Assembly: GCA_012861695.1 (NCBI GenBank)
Contig: JAAOOA010000026.1
Span: 15,943,937-16,007,936 of the forward strand
Length of the DNA stretch: 64,000 nucleotides
Origin: Trematomus loennbergii
Lineage: Eukaryota > Chordata > Actinopteri > Perciformes > Nototheniidae
Direction: 5' to 3'
The notes beneath the pieces were generated by a model. The model did no database searches. It was not told the DNA's origin and saw nothing but the letters and a program-made list of their open reading frames with translations. Positions 25,140 to 37,699 of the stretch are shown in pieces. Both the position numbers and the translations under genes were made by a program. Position 1 is the first letter of the stretch; each line of letters opens with the position of its first letter.

Positions 25140-28100
25140 GTCGGTTGAACAAACTTAGACCGAAACATTATGCTAACCATCTATGCTGTCCGTTAGCCTG
25201 TTTCACAATTCAAGGGACCTCTTGGAGTTTGCCTTGCAGAAGCTGGAAATACCTGCAACTGGCGACTAATGTTTTACTTCCTGCTTGCTACTTTGTTATA
25301 TGATGTCATGAACTGATACAAATGATATCTGAAGTTACTACAATAACATGTGAAGATGCAAATCCCTGCCATACTTGGCTAAAATTAGCTGTGATGCTGA
25401 ACTAATAATACACAACCAGTTGCCCAATGTATTAGTCACACCAGCTAAAACTAATGCAGTTTAATATAAAATGTATACAAACAAGGCTTAGCTACCAGTA
25501 CAGTAAAACAGTCTGAACATAAAGATAACATTGTACACTTTAATAAAGTTTCTGCAGAGCTATTTACTTGCATTAGTTTGGGCTGTGTAGCTCCTAAACC
25601 GGCAATAGTGTGTATTTTTGATACAAAAACAGAGCTATTAAAGCTCATAACCCAAAGAGACACAATTGTTAGCTTTTAGCAGGACTTTGCATTTTGACAT
25701 GTTTGGGAGAATTTCCTTTGGAAACTTTAACTTCAGGCATACATAATATTTATCAATATGGAGTATAAAACAAAGGATGTTACTTTTGTTCTGTCCTTTT
25801 TTTAAATTGAGTTTTGCAGAAAATGCCTATCTGTACACAAAACACACAACCTGGGTCTTTATTATCCGTTGCTTATATCCTCAAGGCCAGAGCAAATTCT
25901 AACCAAGACTAAAGTTGCAGCAGTTAAGGTGATTCAAAATATCACAATGCCTATGTGAAACATTGGGGTTTAACTATCCAACAAAAGGTTTAAAAGTGCT
26001 TACAGCCTACCAAGTGTTGCTTCAGGCAATGTACCAATGTTTTATTGCCACCTCCATGCAGCACAAGTATTACATTAGTGCATTTATTCTTTGAATCACC
26101 TCGATCTGCAGTGGCCCAACTTGTGTTTCATTTGTACAGCCTTTGTATGTGTGTCTTTATCACATAACCCAGTTTTTTCCCCAGCAAGCTAAGCTAAGGG
26201 GTCCTGCCAAACCCCGAAAGCCAACTTCAGCCCCCCATTTCTTTGTCTTCATGAAGAAACTGCAACTGAGAAGTGGCGTAGAGGGACGAACCCTGGAAAA
26301 TGTCGTCCATTTGGGTTCTTACGGATAGGTATTTATGTGCCTCGGGTTTGTGTGAATGTAACTCTCTTTGCAGATGTAGAAGTAATGATGAGTGTTACAG
26401 GGGGGAATTGAACCCTGTGAGGTAAGACTCAGTTGCTTTGTTGTTTCTCTTTTTGTTTTTCCTTTTCAAGTAGGGATGTTGGTTTGTAAGACTTGTCCAA
26501 GAAGGAATAGCAGCAAAAAGCTTGCTAGGTATCTTAAGAGCACTATCGACAATTAAGCCCAAGGACTTAATTGGTGCATTATTGTGTTGTCTGTAATTTT
26601 TTTCCTTTAAATATTAAGTATTCTCTCATTACAGACTTACAGAGGTATTTAGAGTATTTTTGATGTAAATTGTGGGTTATAGGTCTCTTTTTCTTGGTAA
26701 GTAGGTCCATATTGTGTAAAGAAAAAGGCTTTGTCGACTTCCCTCTCTAATCCCTGTTATCACCCAACAGATACGATGGGCGTGGTCATTTACACGACCT
26801 TTCAGAGTATGACAGCGGGTCATGGAATACGTCCTACCAGCTGTCGGAGGAGGAGGCCAGGATCGAGGCGCTGTGCGATGAGGAGAGGTACCTGGCCCTG
26901 CACACGGACCTGCTGGAGGAGGAGGCCAGACAAGGTGGGCACACTGTTGTTTTGACATTTCACACACAGTATGGCACATCTTAGTCTTAAGCTTCTCTTA
27001 ATAGGTACTGTCAAGTCTTCTCCGTTTTTGGTGCGGTTTCCCCTCTTGAAAAGGTTTGAAACATCTACTGGACCTTTTAACTGGATTCCACTCCAATGAC
27101 ACAGCAACTGTTACTTTTTCAGTCTTTTATTTCAGTAGTTTACCTGACAACACATTTCCATGTAGTTCCTGAATGGGTCTTTTAGGTGAAAAACCTTTGA
27201 AGACAAGAAGGATGCATTAGACAACTTGCAATAGTCATTCAAATAAATAAAGCATGCAAACAATACACTGGTACTGCTGCCTTATTTACGAATATTTTAC
27301 AAAATAAAATGTATGGTTATTGGTTTATATCAGTTTTTTTTTTCTGAAGTAGTCATGGTTTTTGACACTTAACAAAAGGAATTACCCAGTGTCCATCGAT
27401 CATCAGTCATTGCAAATCAACCATTGCTGTTAGTATTTTCTGTGTACATATACTTTATATTCTATATGTGTATATATACTAATCATTAACCAATCCAACA
27501 TACAGAGGGAAGTGTATCTGCTTAAAACATGGCCCACAAGAAATGAGCTTCAACATATCCCTCTCTTGTTTAATTGCCATATGATAGTAAACTTTGCAAA
27601 AATATGTTGTTACTTTCTTACATCCCTCCTCCAAATCTTTTTTTATCATCCATGTATGGCTATACTTTTAAAGTTCAAATTATCAGTGTCTTCTCGGGAA
27701 GTCAGTGTTCGTATAAGTGTGCTGAAAATGTTTAAACTCAGTGTCCTTATTTAAGACTTTTCCCCCAGACTAACACATCACAATAAACCTACGACTCGTC
27801 TGTACAGCCAGAAAAGCAATTGCTACATACTTCAATCTAGGCTTCCTAACTAAATCTCTTTTCCAGGAGGAATTTTCGACATCCCCTTTTGTGGCCCTTT
27901 CAGCTTTCCATCTCTTTAAAAAGGACTGACTTTGACTCGAGCTGCACTGCTGCTATTTCTATGGAAATCACTTTCAACTCTTGGATGCTTGCATCTCACG
28001 TTTTACATTATAATGAAACAGGCTGTTTTGATGACAAAGCACCCTTCTAAAAGACACACTTAATGACTGTAATTTAATTTATAAGCCACAGTTTTATGTG

Positions 28101-31100
28101 AAATATGGCGTCTTGTGCCCAAACTGACAGGACAGAATGAGTCCGATAATGATTTTTGTCACCACACACACACACACTCACACAATCCCCAGGCTGGTTT
28201 GCCCTTGAATTTGGAGAACTGACCCCATTCACTTAGGCTATTACCCATCTGTCCATGGAAGGGACAGCAGGAAAAGCATCGGAAATATTGATATTTTTAG
28301 TGACAATTTTGCCCTTGCTCCTTTTAATAAAGATAAGGTTCGCTATGAATTTTAATAGAAAAGGGGTAGTCTCTGGGGCCAAATAACCATGTATATTTTT
28401 CCAGCAACCACACCGTTTTTCTCTCTCTGTCCTCTCTTATCACCGTGTTTTTACAAGATGAAATGAACCGTCATTGCATTGAAATAGAAAATCACGGTGT
28501 GTTCCTGCAATCTGATTTAAAAAAGGATGACCAACATCGTATCTGTTTGTTGCTTGCTTTCCACAGAGGAGGAGTACAAACGTCTGAGCGAGGCTCTGGC
28601 AGATGAAGGCACCTACACAGCAGTGGCCTTCAAATACAGCGCTGACTACTACGACCCCTCTCAGCCCACCGAGGAGGAGGAGGCTAACAGAGAAGCCGGT
28701 GAGAACACAAAACACTCTCAAACTGGCCTAAGCATTCAGATACAAAAAACTGCTTTTACTGGTAGATCTAATTCCAAATATCAAGGCCTTGCACAAGTTG
28801 ATTTTTTTATTAAATCAAATTATTGGTTATTCAAAGTAATTACATCACTGTATACTGTATATGGGTGTGATCTGTACCCTGTCTACATTTCTAGCTGCTT
28901 CACTTTTTTAAATGTTCAGCCGGATATGAGAAAGTCCTTTCTAATCCTTTTTTTCATTTCTTTATTTCTTTAAACTATTCTAATCCATGCGGCCATCTGC
29001 GCATACACGTTCTCCAGGGGGATGCTGGTTTTGAATTTCTGTCTGCAGAGCACACAGTGAACGTGTGAAACATATTTATGTTTAATTCAATATTACCCAA
29101 CATGACCATAAAGGTTTATTATAGCTATTTGTAACAACCATCTATGGAGCTGAGGTTGTAGCACACAATGATTTTATCTGTGAACACTGGATTTTGCACA
29201 TTTCTGTTTTGGTTGTCATCCATTTATTACTGACACACACACGCACACAATCCTGCAACTTTAAATATTTGATGAGGAAATAGCTGGAAGCACTTTGTCC
29301 CGTGGCCTGACAGTTAAGCAGACTAGATTCCTCTCTCTCTCTCTGGGGAGACTGCAGAGCTGAATGCAGAGTGTGAATACACCTGCCAAAGCTCCAGATA
29401 CCAGAGATACCGTTTCACACTGGTCATTAACATTTTACGCTGGTTTAAGTTGAGCCCCTGCTACCACTTTTGTTTGCTGATTTTTGTCCTTGGTCTTTTA
29501 AGTCTTTGACATGATCACACATTCAAAATCATGAACAGTCAGTCCCCCACTGCAATGCAAACCTAAAAGAAAGTGTTCGGGCTGACAGATATGACGACAA
29601 TTGATCACAATATTTATCCAAATTGTCTCCAATTATATCCTGAGTGAAAGCTAAAAAGCCAGAAGGTTAATTGCAGTCTAATTTATTATCAGTTGTCACT
29701 CTGTTCATGACAATTATTGTAACCGTTTGTGTAAAACCCAACACTGATCGTTACCATCATTTTACAATACAGACAATAATTTCATATCCTGATCAAAAAA
29801 AAAGAAGCAATTGGCTGAATTTATTCTTAATTTACATACTCCACCTTCACTGAAATATCTGAATTCCACATCATTTGACCTATGTGGGACTGTTGAGTGT
29901 TTTGTTTACCTGTAAGGAGCTTCTGAGTGCATGTGTGGCCATACTGTAGCTTTTTAACAGTTGATGATTCAGCCAGAGGTTAAATGGAAAATGTGCTTTT
30001 ATTTAAAAGTCAGAGTACATCCATTTACTAAAGTGTGATAACCATTGAGATTTACATAATATGCCACTTTACAATTAGCAGCCAAACACAAGCTAGTCGA
30101 CCATGATAATGATCCTGTTATATAAGTGAGGAGGTTATTTAAAGAGAGCGTCCTTTTTGAAATTGGGGCACAGTTTGGAAGTACATTATCTAATCACTTA
30201 ATTGAAGTTGAGAAGGGGACATTAGATCTAGTGAACACATGGGTATCGTGAAGCTTTTAGGATGTCTAAAACATCTGGTATCGAAACTGAACCCATTGCA
30301 CACCATACACTACAAGCCAAATTACATTTTTAGGAATTGTGGGAAGGCTGATTTATTTTCCCCCTGTAGATGTTATGTGTTTAATTCCTATCCTTCCTTA
30401 CGGCCCGTGCACACGGCAGCGTGCGTTGCTTCAACGGAGACGCTTCCCATTCCCTTTGAATGGGGTGACGTCAGGCTTTGCCGAACTGCATTGTGGTTCC
30501 GTCGCGTCGCTTGCCTCCGTTGCTCGCTTCAAAAGTTGAGAAAAGTTCAACTTTTCAAGATTCGACGGAAGCGTCAGCCAATCAAATCATGTGCCAGTAC
30601 AAGCGCTAGCCAATCAAACCGCGTGCTTGTGTGTCCGGGGCGGGAGATTAATGTGATTGGTTGTTGGTCGCGCGCCAGACACGCCCACCGGCAAGCTTCA
30701 ACGCACGCTGCCGTGTGGACGTGCCGTTACTGTGCAAACTCCCTGTAGTACAACATTTAAAATGGTAATTCAGTTTCCATCTGTGCAGATAAAGGTAAAT
30801 GAAAGAGCATGAAGATATCTATCTGTGGTACATTTTGTATAATGGATGAAATGTTGTGACGATCATGGGGTTCGGCCACTCTTAAATACTGTTTTAGGCA
30901 TGCTTTATCTGAAGTCACTGCTCCACTGGGAATATATCCAGCAGGGTATATTTACATGTTATTACAAAAGAGTTAATCCTCTTCTTTTGGTCTTAAATCT
31001 CTTCACATGCTCAGAAGAGGCAGAGGCTGAGGAGAGTGAGGAGCCGTTCGTCGCTCCCCCAGGGCTCACTATCCCTCCCGATGTAGAGCTGGTGAGTCTT

Positions 31101-34100
31101 AAATATCCAGATGGCTTATTGTTGTTTATGTTCTGTTGTGCTCTTATACACAGTAAAAATACTCAACATATAAATGCATATGTTCAGTGGTTTTGAACAA
31201 TAACAGGAACATTTAGGCAACTTGTGAACACTTCCAAATAACTTTTTGGATGTTAACAAGGGCATGATGGGGAAATGCCTGGCTTTCCCCTTATTTAGGA
31301 GCGATTGGTTTAGGCATGTTTTGACTGAACAACATCAACATTACTTAGCCTATGAACATCATATATACATTCAGTATGTGTATATAAACATAACATACAT
31401 TATAAAATCCCATAACAGTTTAGATTTAGCATCAGAAGGTCTAATAGAAAAACATTTCAGCAAAATCTCGGAAACTAAAACTGTACAGGGTTTCCATGAC
31501 AATCCAATCAATAGCCATTCAAGCATTTGCTATGTGAAATAGCACCTGTTCTTTTCCCCTTCAACTGAAAAGCCTATGTCATTAAAGTGTATTACTTTGT
31601 ATGTATTACCACACCTGCTACAAAACGCCACATATTCACTCTATGTATACATGTATCTCTCCACATACAGGCTTTACAATCATATAACATACAATGTTAC
31701 TAACAAGATCAAAACATTTAAATTCATAGCTGTTGCTTTTATTCTGGTGGTTTTCTTTTGTCAGACAATCTTCCCTCAGGCCCGCACCCAGAACCCCCAG
31801 TGACCCCCTTACGCTGACACTTTGTTATGCATGAGGAGAGATAGACAAGCTTTAATGTTATGGCATGTGTACACTTTCAGAATATAGCAAGCTGGTTACA
31901 GAACAGCCACAACACACATATGCATTCATTCACTGCATAACATGGATGCTGCACATGATATGCATATACTATTACTGTCTACTCCCTAGATTGTCAAGAG
32001 ATATCCTTCTCTGAATACATTTCCATGTAATGTGTCTTACAAGGGAACAAGGGAATTGCATGTCAAAGGTCTTTGGCCCAAATCTAACCTGTACATTGTG
32101 ATGCATCTTGGACAACTAATTAAAAAGGATATTCATATAAACAAGTTGAATGCAGTACACATTGCATACATTGTTTATATTGATTGTTTTCTCTATTAAA
32201 CTCAAGGTTTTTACTAGATAGTGCCCACTACAGAAAATACAATTTGTCACAAAAGAGAAATTGAAAGCAACAACGGTCCTAGATCAGATTGGAAATGAAG
32301 CCAAGATGATTCTGTGCGTAAATGAGATACACAAGGCAAATACTGGCAATCCTATGACCGTTACACGTTAGTTATGTCTTGCTTTAGTGCAGCAACACAA
32401 GCTCAGTTATACAGGCGTGTCAGAAGATCCTTTTCTTGGGTATATCACAACATAAAACACGTATTAAACGCCCCCTTTTTACCTAATTGCTAAGTCCATA
32501 AAGCGAAAGGCCCTTGTATGTCAGGAAGTCCTTGGCAGCATAGAACACAATAATGTGCAGTTAAACTCTGGCATCTTTTTGGCTGCTTTCCTGAAAGGTA
32601 GTATTTATTATGACTTTCATCATGATGAGATATGTGTGTTCTTGTTTTAAAATTGCGGCACTTCTCTGCACTCTCTAGGTAATGACAACGATTAATCATT
32701 AAAAGCACAGAAGAGGGACAATAATGAATGAATAATGGACTATTTCTTGTTCCGCTGATTTCCTCCATGTGTATTTTTAAGAATTAATGTCGGCACAATG
32801 AACATAAGAGTGCCTGGCATGAAAATGCCTCAGAGCCAAAATGGCTTGTGTCCTTGGTTTTAAAGAAGCCATTTATACACTGTGCATTGCACCCTAATGT
32901 TATGTGCAGCTGTCTGGTTCTCTCACGCTTATGTGTGGTACGCCTGCTTATTATTTTTCACTTTTGGTAATGAGCTTCTACAGATGAAAAATGATCATAT
33001 AAACTGACATATATAGATGTCAGTTTAACACTAGTGCTAATTCTCTGCCTTTTTCTTCCTAGCCTGCAACCATCAAGACCCATAACATCATCGAGAGGAC
33101 GGCGAACTTTGTATCCCAGCAGGGGCTCAGTTTGAAATAGTCCTGAAGGCCAAGCAGTCTGGTAACTCCCAGTTTGACTTTCTCCGCTTCGACCATTACC
33201 TCAACCCGTATTACAGACACATCCTGCGGGCCATGAAGGAAGGCCGATACAACTTCCCCTCCAAGAAGCAGGAGCAGGGTGAGTTACACAACGCAGTCAC
33301 TGAAAGCATCTGGAGGTGTCAGAACAAGTTCCTACACCCAGTGTGCTCATTACTTTGTCTCTTGCATTCCTTGCTGTAGATTCCAACTCTGATTCAGATG
33401 ATGATGGGGATGGCAGTTACCTCCATCCCAGCCTGTTCGCCCCTAAAAGGTGCTCTCGCCTGGAGGAGCTTGTGAAGGTAATATAAATAGAATGTAGGCC
33501 ACCCAGTGTGGAGCTTTACCTGTTGGATAACATTTTCTCCTCTTAATGTAGGCTTTCTTAACTGCAAGGCCACCACTGCTTGCCTGCCATTTCAATTACA
33601 TGCTTTTAGTACTTCACATGCCCATTACTACATTCTCTAATAACTATTCTGTTTCCCTGTCTTCATGCTGTTAAGTGTTTTTGTTAGTTCTTTCATGTGC
33701 ATTGCCAGCACAGCCATTAGTCTTCACCAGAGCAGCAAGAATGGAAGTATGTCTTTTGAAAGAAACATAATGAGCTCCTTTTTAATAGCAAGCTGTCTGA
33801 TAGTTGCCTCCCATCAAGAAGACTTTCTACTTTCAAATCAGCAACTAATTTTCTACTAAGGATTCACAGTTCATATATTACTGGGTTAACTGCTACATTC
33901 TGTATATACTGCACTGCAGTTAATATGTTATGAGTTCAGAGAGATTTAAATGATTACTGTAAAATGGTCTTATCTCATGTTGTGTGAAGTTTCTCTTAAC
34001 ATAATGTGAGATAGTTTTAATCTTCCCTTCTTCTTCTTCTTCTTCTTCCAGCCTCTACATGTAATGGACCCAGACCATCCTCTGGCAGAACTTGTCAGAA

Positions 34101-37100
34101 AAACCCGACTGGAAAGGAATGGCACGGTACCGGTGGTACCGGTGGTACCGGTGGTTGAGACCAAACCAGAGGAAGTGCCAGAACCAGTTGCTCCCAGCGC
34201 ACCAGCGCAGTACACTGCTGACCGTGAGTATATAGGCTTTCTTTTGTTTGTCTTTAAATGATCTAATTGTGATCACCTTGGGCCTGGTATACTTTATTGT
34301 GATCCCTTTTTGTTGTTTTGCTCTTGTTTGAGCACATTAAAACTGCATTTTTGCCGAGCGTACTTTTGACCACAGAAAACTGGCATTTGGTTCTTGCTAT
34401 TTGAACATTTCTTGATGCTCGTGTTCTGCCACTGATGGTTGATCAATACAGCTCCACACTACTAAATGCTGACCACAGTCTATAATTGATGCCAAGGCAT
34501 TTTAACATCTGTCAGCGAAGTTCTATTGAGCATAGAGGTGAACAGGGAAGGACTTGTTTTAGTGTGTGCCAGATTATCATTTTGACCTGCCACAGCATGA
34601 GAAAGGTTTCATAACCGGCTAAAAGGGGATCTAAACATAGAGAATTAAGTATTTAACAGTTTTTTTGCTTTCTTTTGAATGAAATGTATTCATATTACAT
34701 GAAATATATAAACCCAAGATCCTGAACTGAATTGTAATAGTAAGACCCTTAAACACAGAACTAATCATTGCATTATCATGAGGCAAAACTCGTATTAATA
34801 TGAATAACAGGCCAATGGAATGCCTTTAATCGTTCCCACACAGAAAAGTCCCTGTATGCAACGTTATCATTTCTAGAATGAAAGACATAACCATCAAATA
34901 CGAAATAATGCCTGTCTCTTGTACTACGTTCTGTTTGCAAGGCCATATGTGAACCCATCCATGATGAGTCACATCCAGCCCTCTTCACGTTATTTATCAG
35001 GCTTCCACTTCAACACATGTATGTATGACTCCATCCTCCCTGCTTAAATAAACCCACGATCATCGCCCCCTTCGAAAGTGTTAACTTCTCCATTAATGCA
35101 ATTATTCACCCCTGAGATATTTGTGTCTGGCCTCCTTTGATCTGATCTTTGCTAAAGAAATAAGACTGTTAACAAATTGGTTGTGAATGACCTCGTTGCT
35201 TAGTGTCGTTAATATACATTATTGCTCAACATGGGGGCTGCTAATCTGCCCATGCATGTAGCTATGCCGCACTTGATACAATGAGAAAGCCTCCTCTTGT
35301 CCTTTCGAACATTTTCGCTTTTTTTATCGTGATGTTAATACAGGGCGTGGATAATAAGCTGCTCCATTACCTCTTTTATATTGGATTGCCTGCCTTAATT
35401 TAGTGTATTAAATCTCTCCCACGGACACTAATGGATATAAGCATGCTAAAGACCTCACAATAACAGCGGCTCTAACTTTCCCATTAAAGTCAATCTATGA
35501 AATATGTCTTACCCTCCGATCATCCATCTATCTGACCATTTATTTATTTTTTAACCTTCCACATCTTACGTCTTCATCCCCACTGTAACCCCTGTCAAGT
35601 TTGTAAATGAAAGCTTCTGCTGTCGTTTTTTATTTTCCTGACCGGCGGAAATTGCACGTGTCATTAATGTCAACCAGCTCAGTGACTAATGTGTTAATAT
35701 CACACTGTTCCCACTTTGACACTGACGATTCATTGTGTCCCTGTCCCTGTATTGCCCCCCTTCCTCATGCCCCGTCTCTTTTCAATAAAGAGTCTCTGTA
35801 ATACTAACTGATATGAGACATGACCCTTTCACACACAGGTCACGCCTTGATTTATATTCTCTCACCCCCGCTGATTTAAATACATTACTGCAACACACGT
35901 ATTAAACTTAACATAGTTCGACAGCGAACAGGACAGCGTATGTAAAACAGATAAAACACACACAAGTGTCAGCAACTGAAGGCCCTTCACAACCATATAA
36001 TAAACATTTCCACACCTCTAATCTCTTGACGTTTGATCACAACAACCACATTAGATGTACAAATAGTGTGCATGTATATTGAGAAAAGCAAAGAGATCAT
36101 TCAAGGGTTTGGGGGTCCACTTCATAAGGGAAATGTCTCCGCGTTCCTAAAAGGCTATGATCTATTTCCAACTTTTCTTGCCATGAAAATATTATTTCAT
36201 CACCATGACTGAGCCCAAATGTGGCATATCTGTTATTTATGGGCTTACTAAACAAGCGTGGTTTTGACAGTTTCTTTTTCCAATTGCCGATGTCTTTTCC
36301 CTGACCCGTGGATGTTTTTCTCCAAGGTTGAAATAGATGGCAATAATGGAAAGCCTCTGAAATGAATCTGTAAATCATCCCTTTACTCTTTGTGAACACA
36401 AATAACAGTTGCCCTGCAGTTTTCAACCACACAGAGAAACATCCTACACAATAGAGCATTACACATCACAAAAACTATTAGTGTTGAGATCACCGTAGAG
36501 TTTAAAGAAAAACGATGACACTCTCAACCAAATCAATGCATATGATCCTCTCAAATCTTGTATGTATTGAAAGGCTGTAGCACTATATAATGCAGTTTGT
36601 GTCCACATGGATTACACACAATTTCAATTTTTAAAGGAAACTCTACATGATACTTCTCCTTTTCTTTACATTCAAAACTGCAGCAATGTACTATGGGTAC
36701 TACATGCTCCCTGACGGAACGTTCTGCCTGGCCCCGCCTCCCCCGGGGATAGATGCCAGCTCCTACTATAACAGTATACCCTCAGCTGTCATGGCTCCCC
36801 CTACGTCTTCGGAGGCTTTGCCTAATCTGGGAACTACCCCCACGCCTCCTGAAAGTGTCAATGGCACCACCTGCTACAGCCCCCTCTCAGGTCCCCAGCT
36901 CTGCTGCTGCTGCTGTTGTACCAGAAATCAGGTAGGAACTAATACACATCCCTGAGGAATACCAGTTTCTTTGTTTTAGTGACATTCAAATGGAATAGTT
37001 AGTGCTTTTGAAATTAGTCCCGATCATGTATTGATACATTAATTTATTTGGAGCTCCTGATCAAGACAGAAACAGATTTCTAATGAGATAATTTACATTT

Positions 37101-37659
37101 TTAACTGAAATGCTTTATTTAGTGTTTGTTCTATGCATAGGGTATCATGAATCAGTTACTTAAATGAAATTTGAAATTACTTTTTTTCTTTCTTTTAACA
37201 TCTTTAATTTGCCCATAAACAGTTCTAAACCTGAAGCTCAAGTTTCCACACCAGCGCCACAAGCCATCATCCCCCCCCACCCGACTCCCAGCCAGTCATA
37301 GACAAGCTGGCCGAGTACGTGGCTAGGAACGGTGTTAAGTTCGAGGCCGGTGTCCGTGCCAAGAATGATCCACGGTAAGTGTTTCTCACCAGAAATAAAT
37401 CTGTTGCTCCGGTCACATCTCGGTTTTAGAAACTCTTATCAGTAACTTTACTTTGGATATTGCAGAAAGCTCTTCATCCATTGGCTTATCGTCTATAAGT
37501 GCTCACCAAACATTTGATAAAGTATGTGTTCTTCCCTCTGTCTACTGTAGGTTTGACTTTCTGCAGCCTTGGAATCAGTACAACCCCTATTACGAGTTTA
37601 AGAAGAATTACTTCATGCAGAGGGAAGGAAGAAGCGCTCCAGAGGTGGGGGTGGTGGGT

Positions 37660-37699
<40 letters not shown>

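Noticed and set aside
30239..30748. 169-codon frame in intron 3
   Set aside because: About the last two thirds are GC-rich MITE sequence; it stays open by composition and has no homology.
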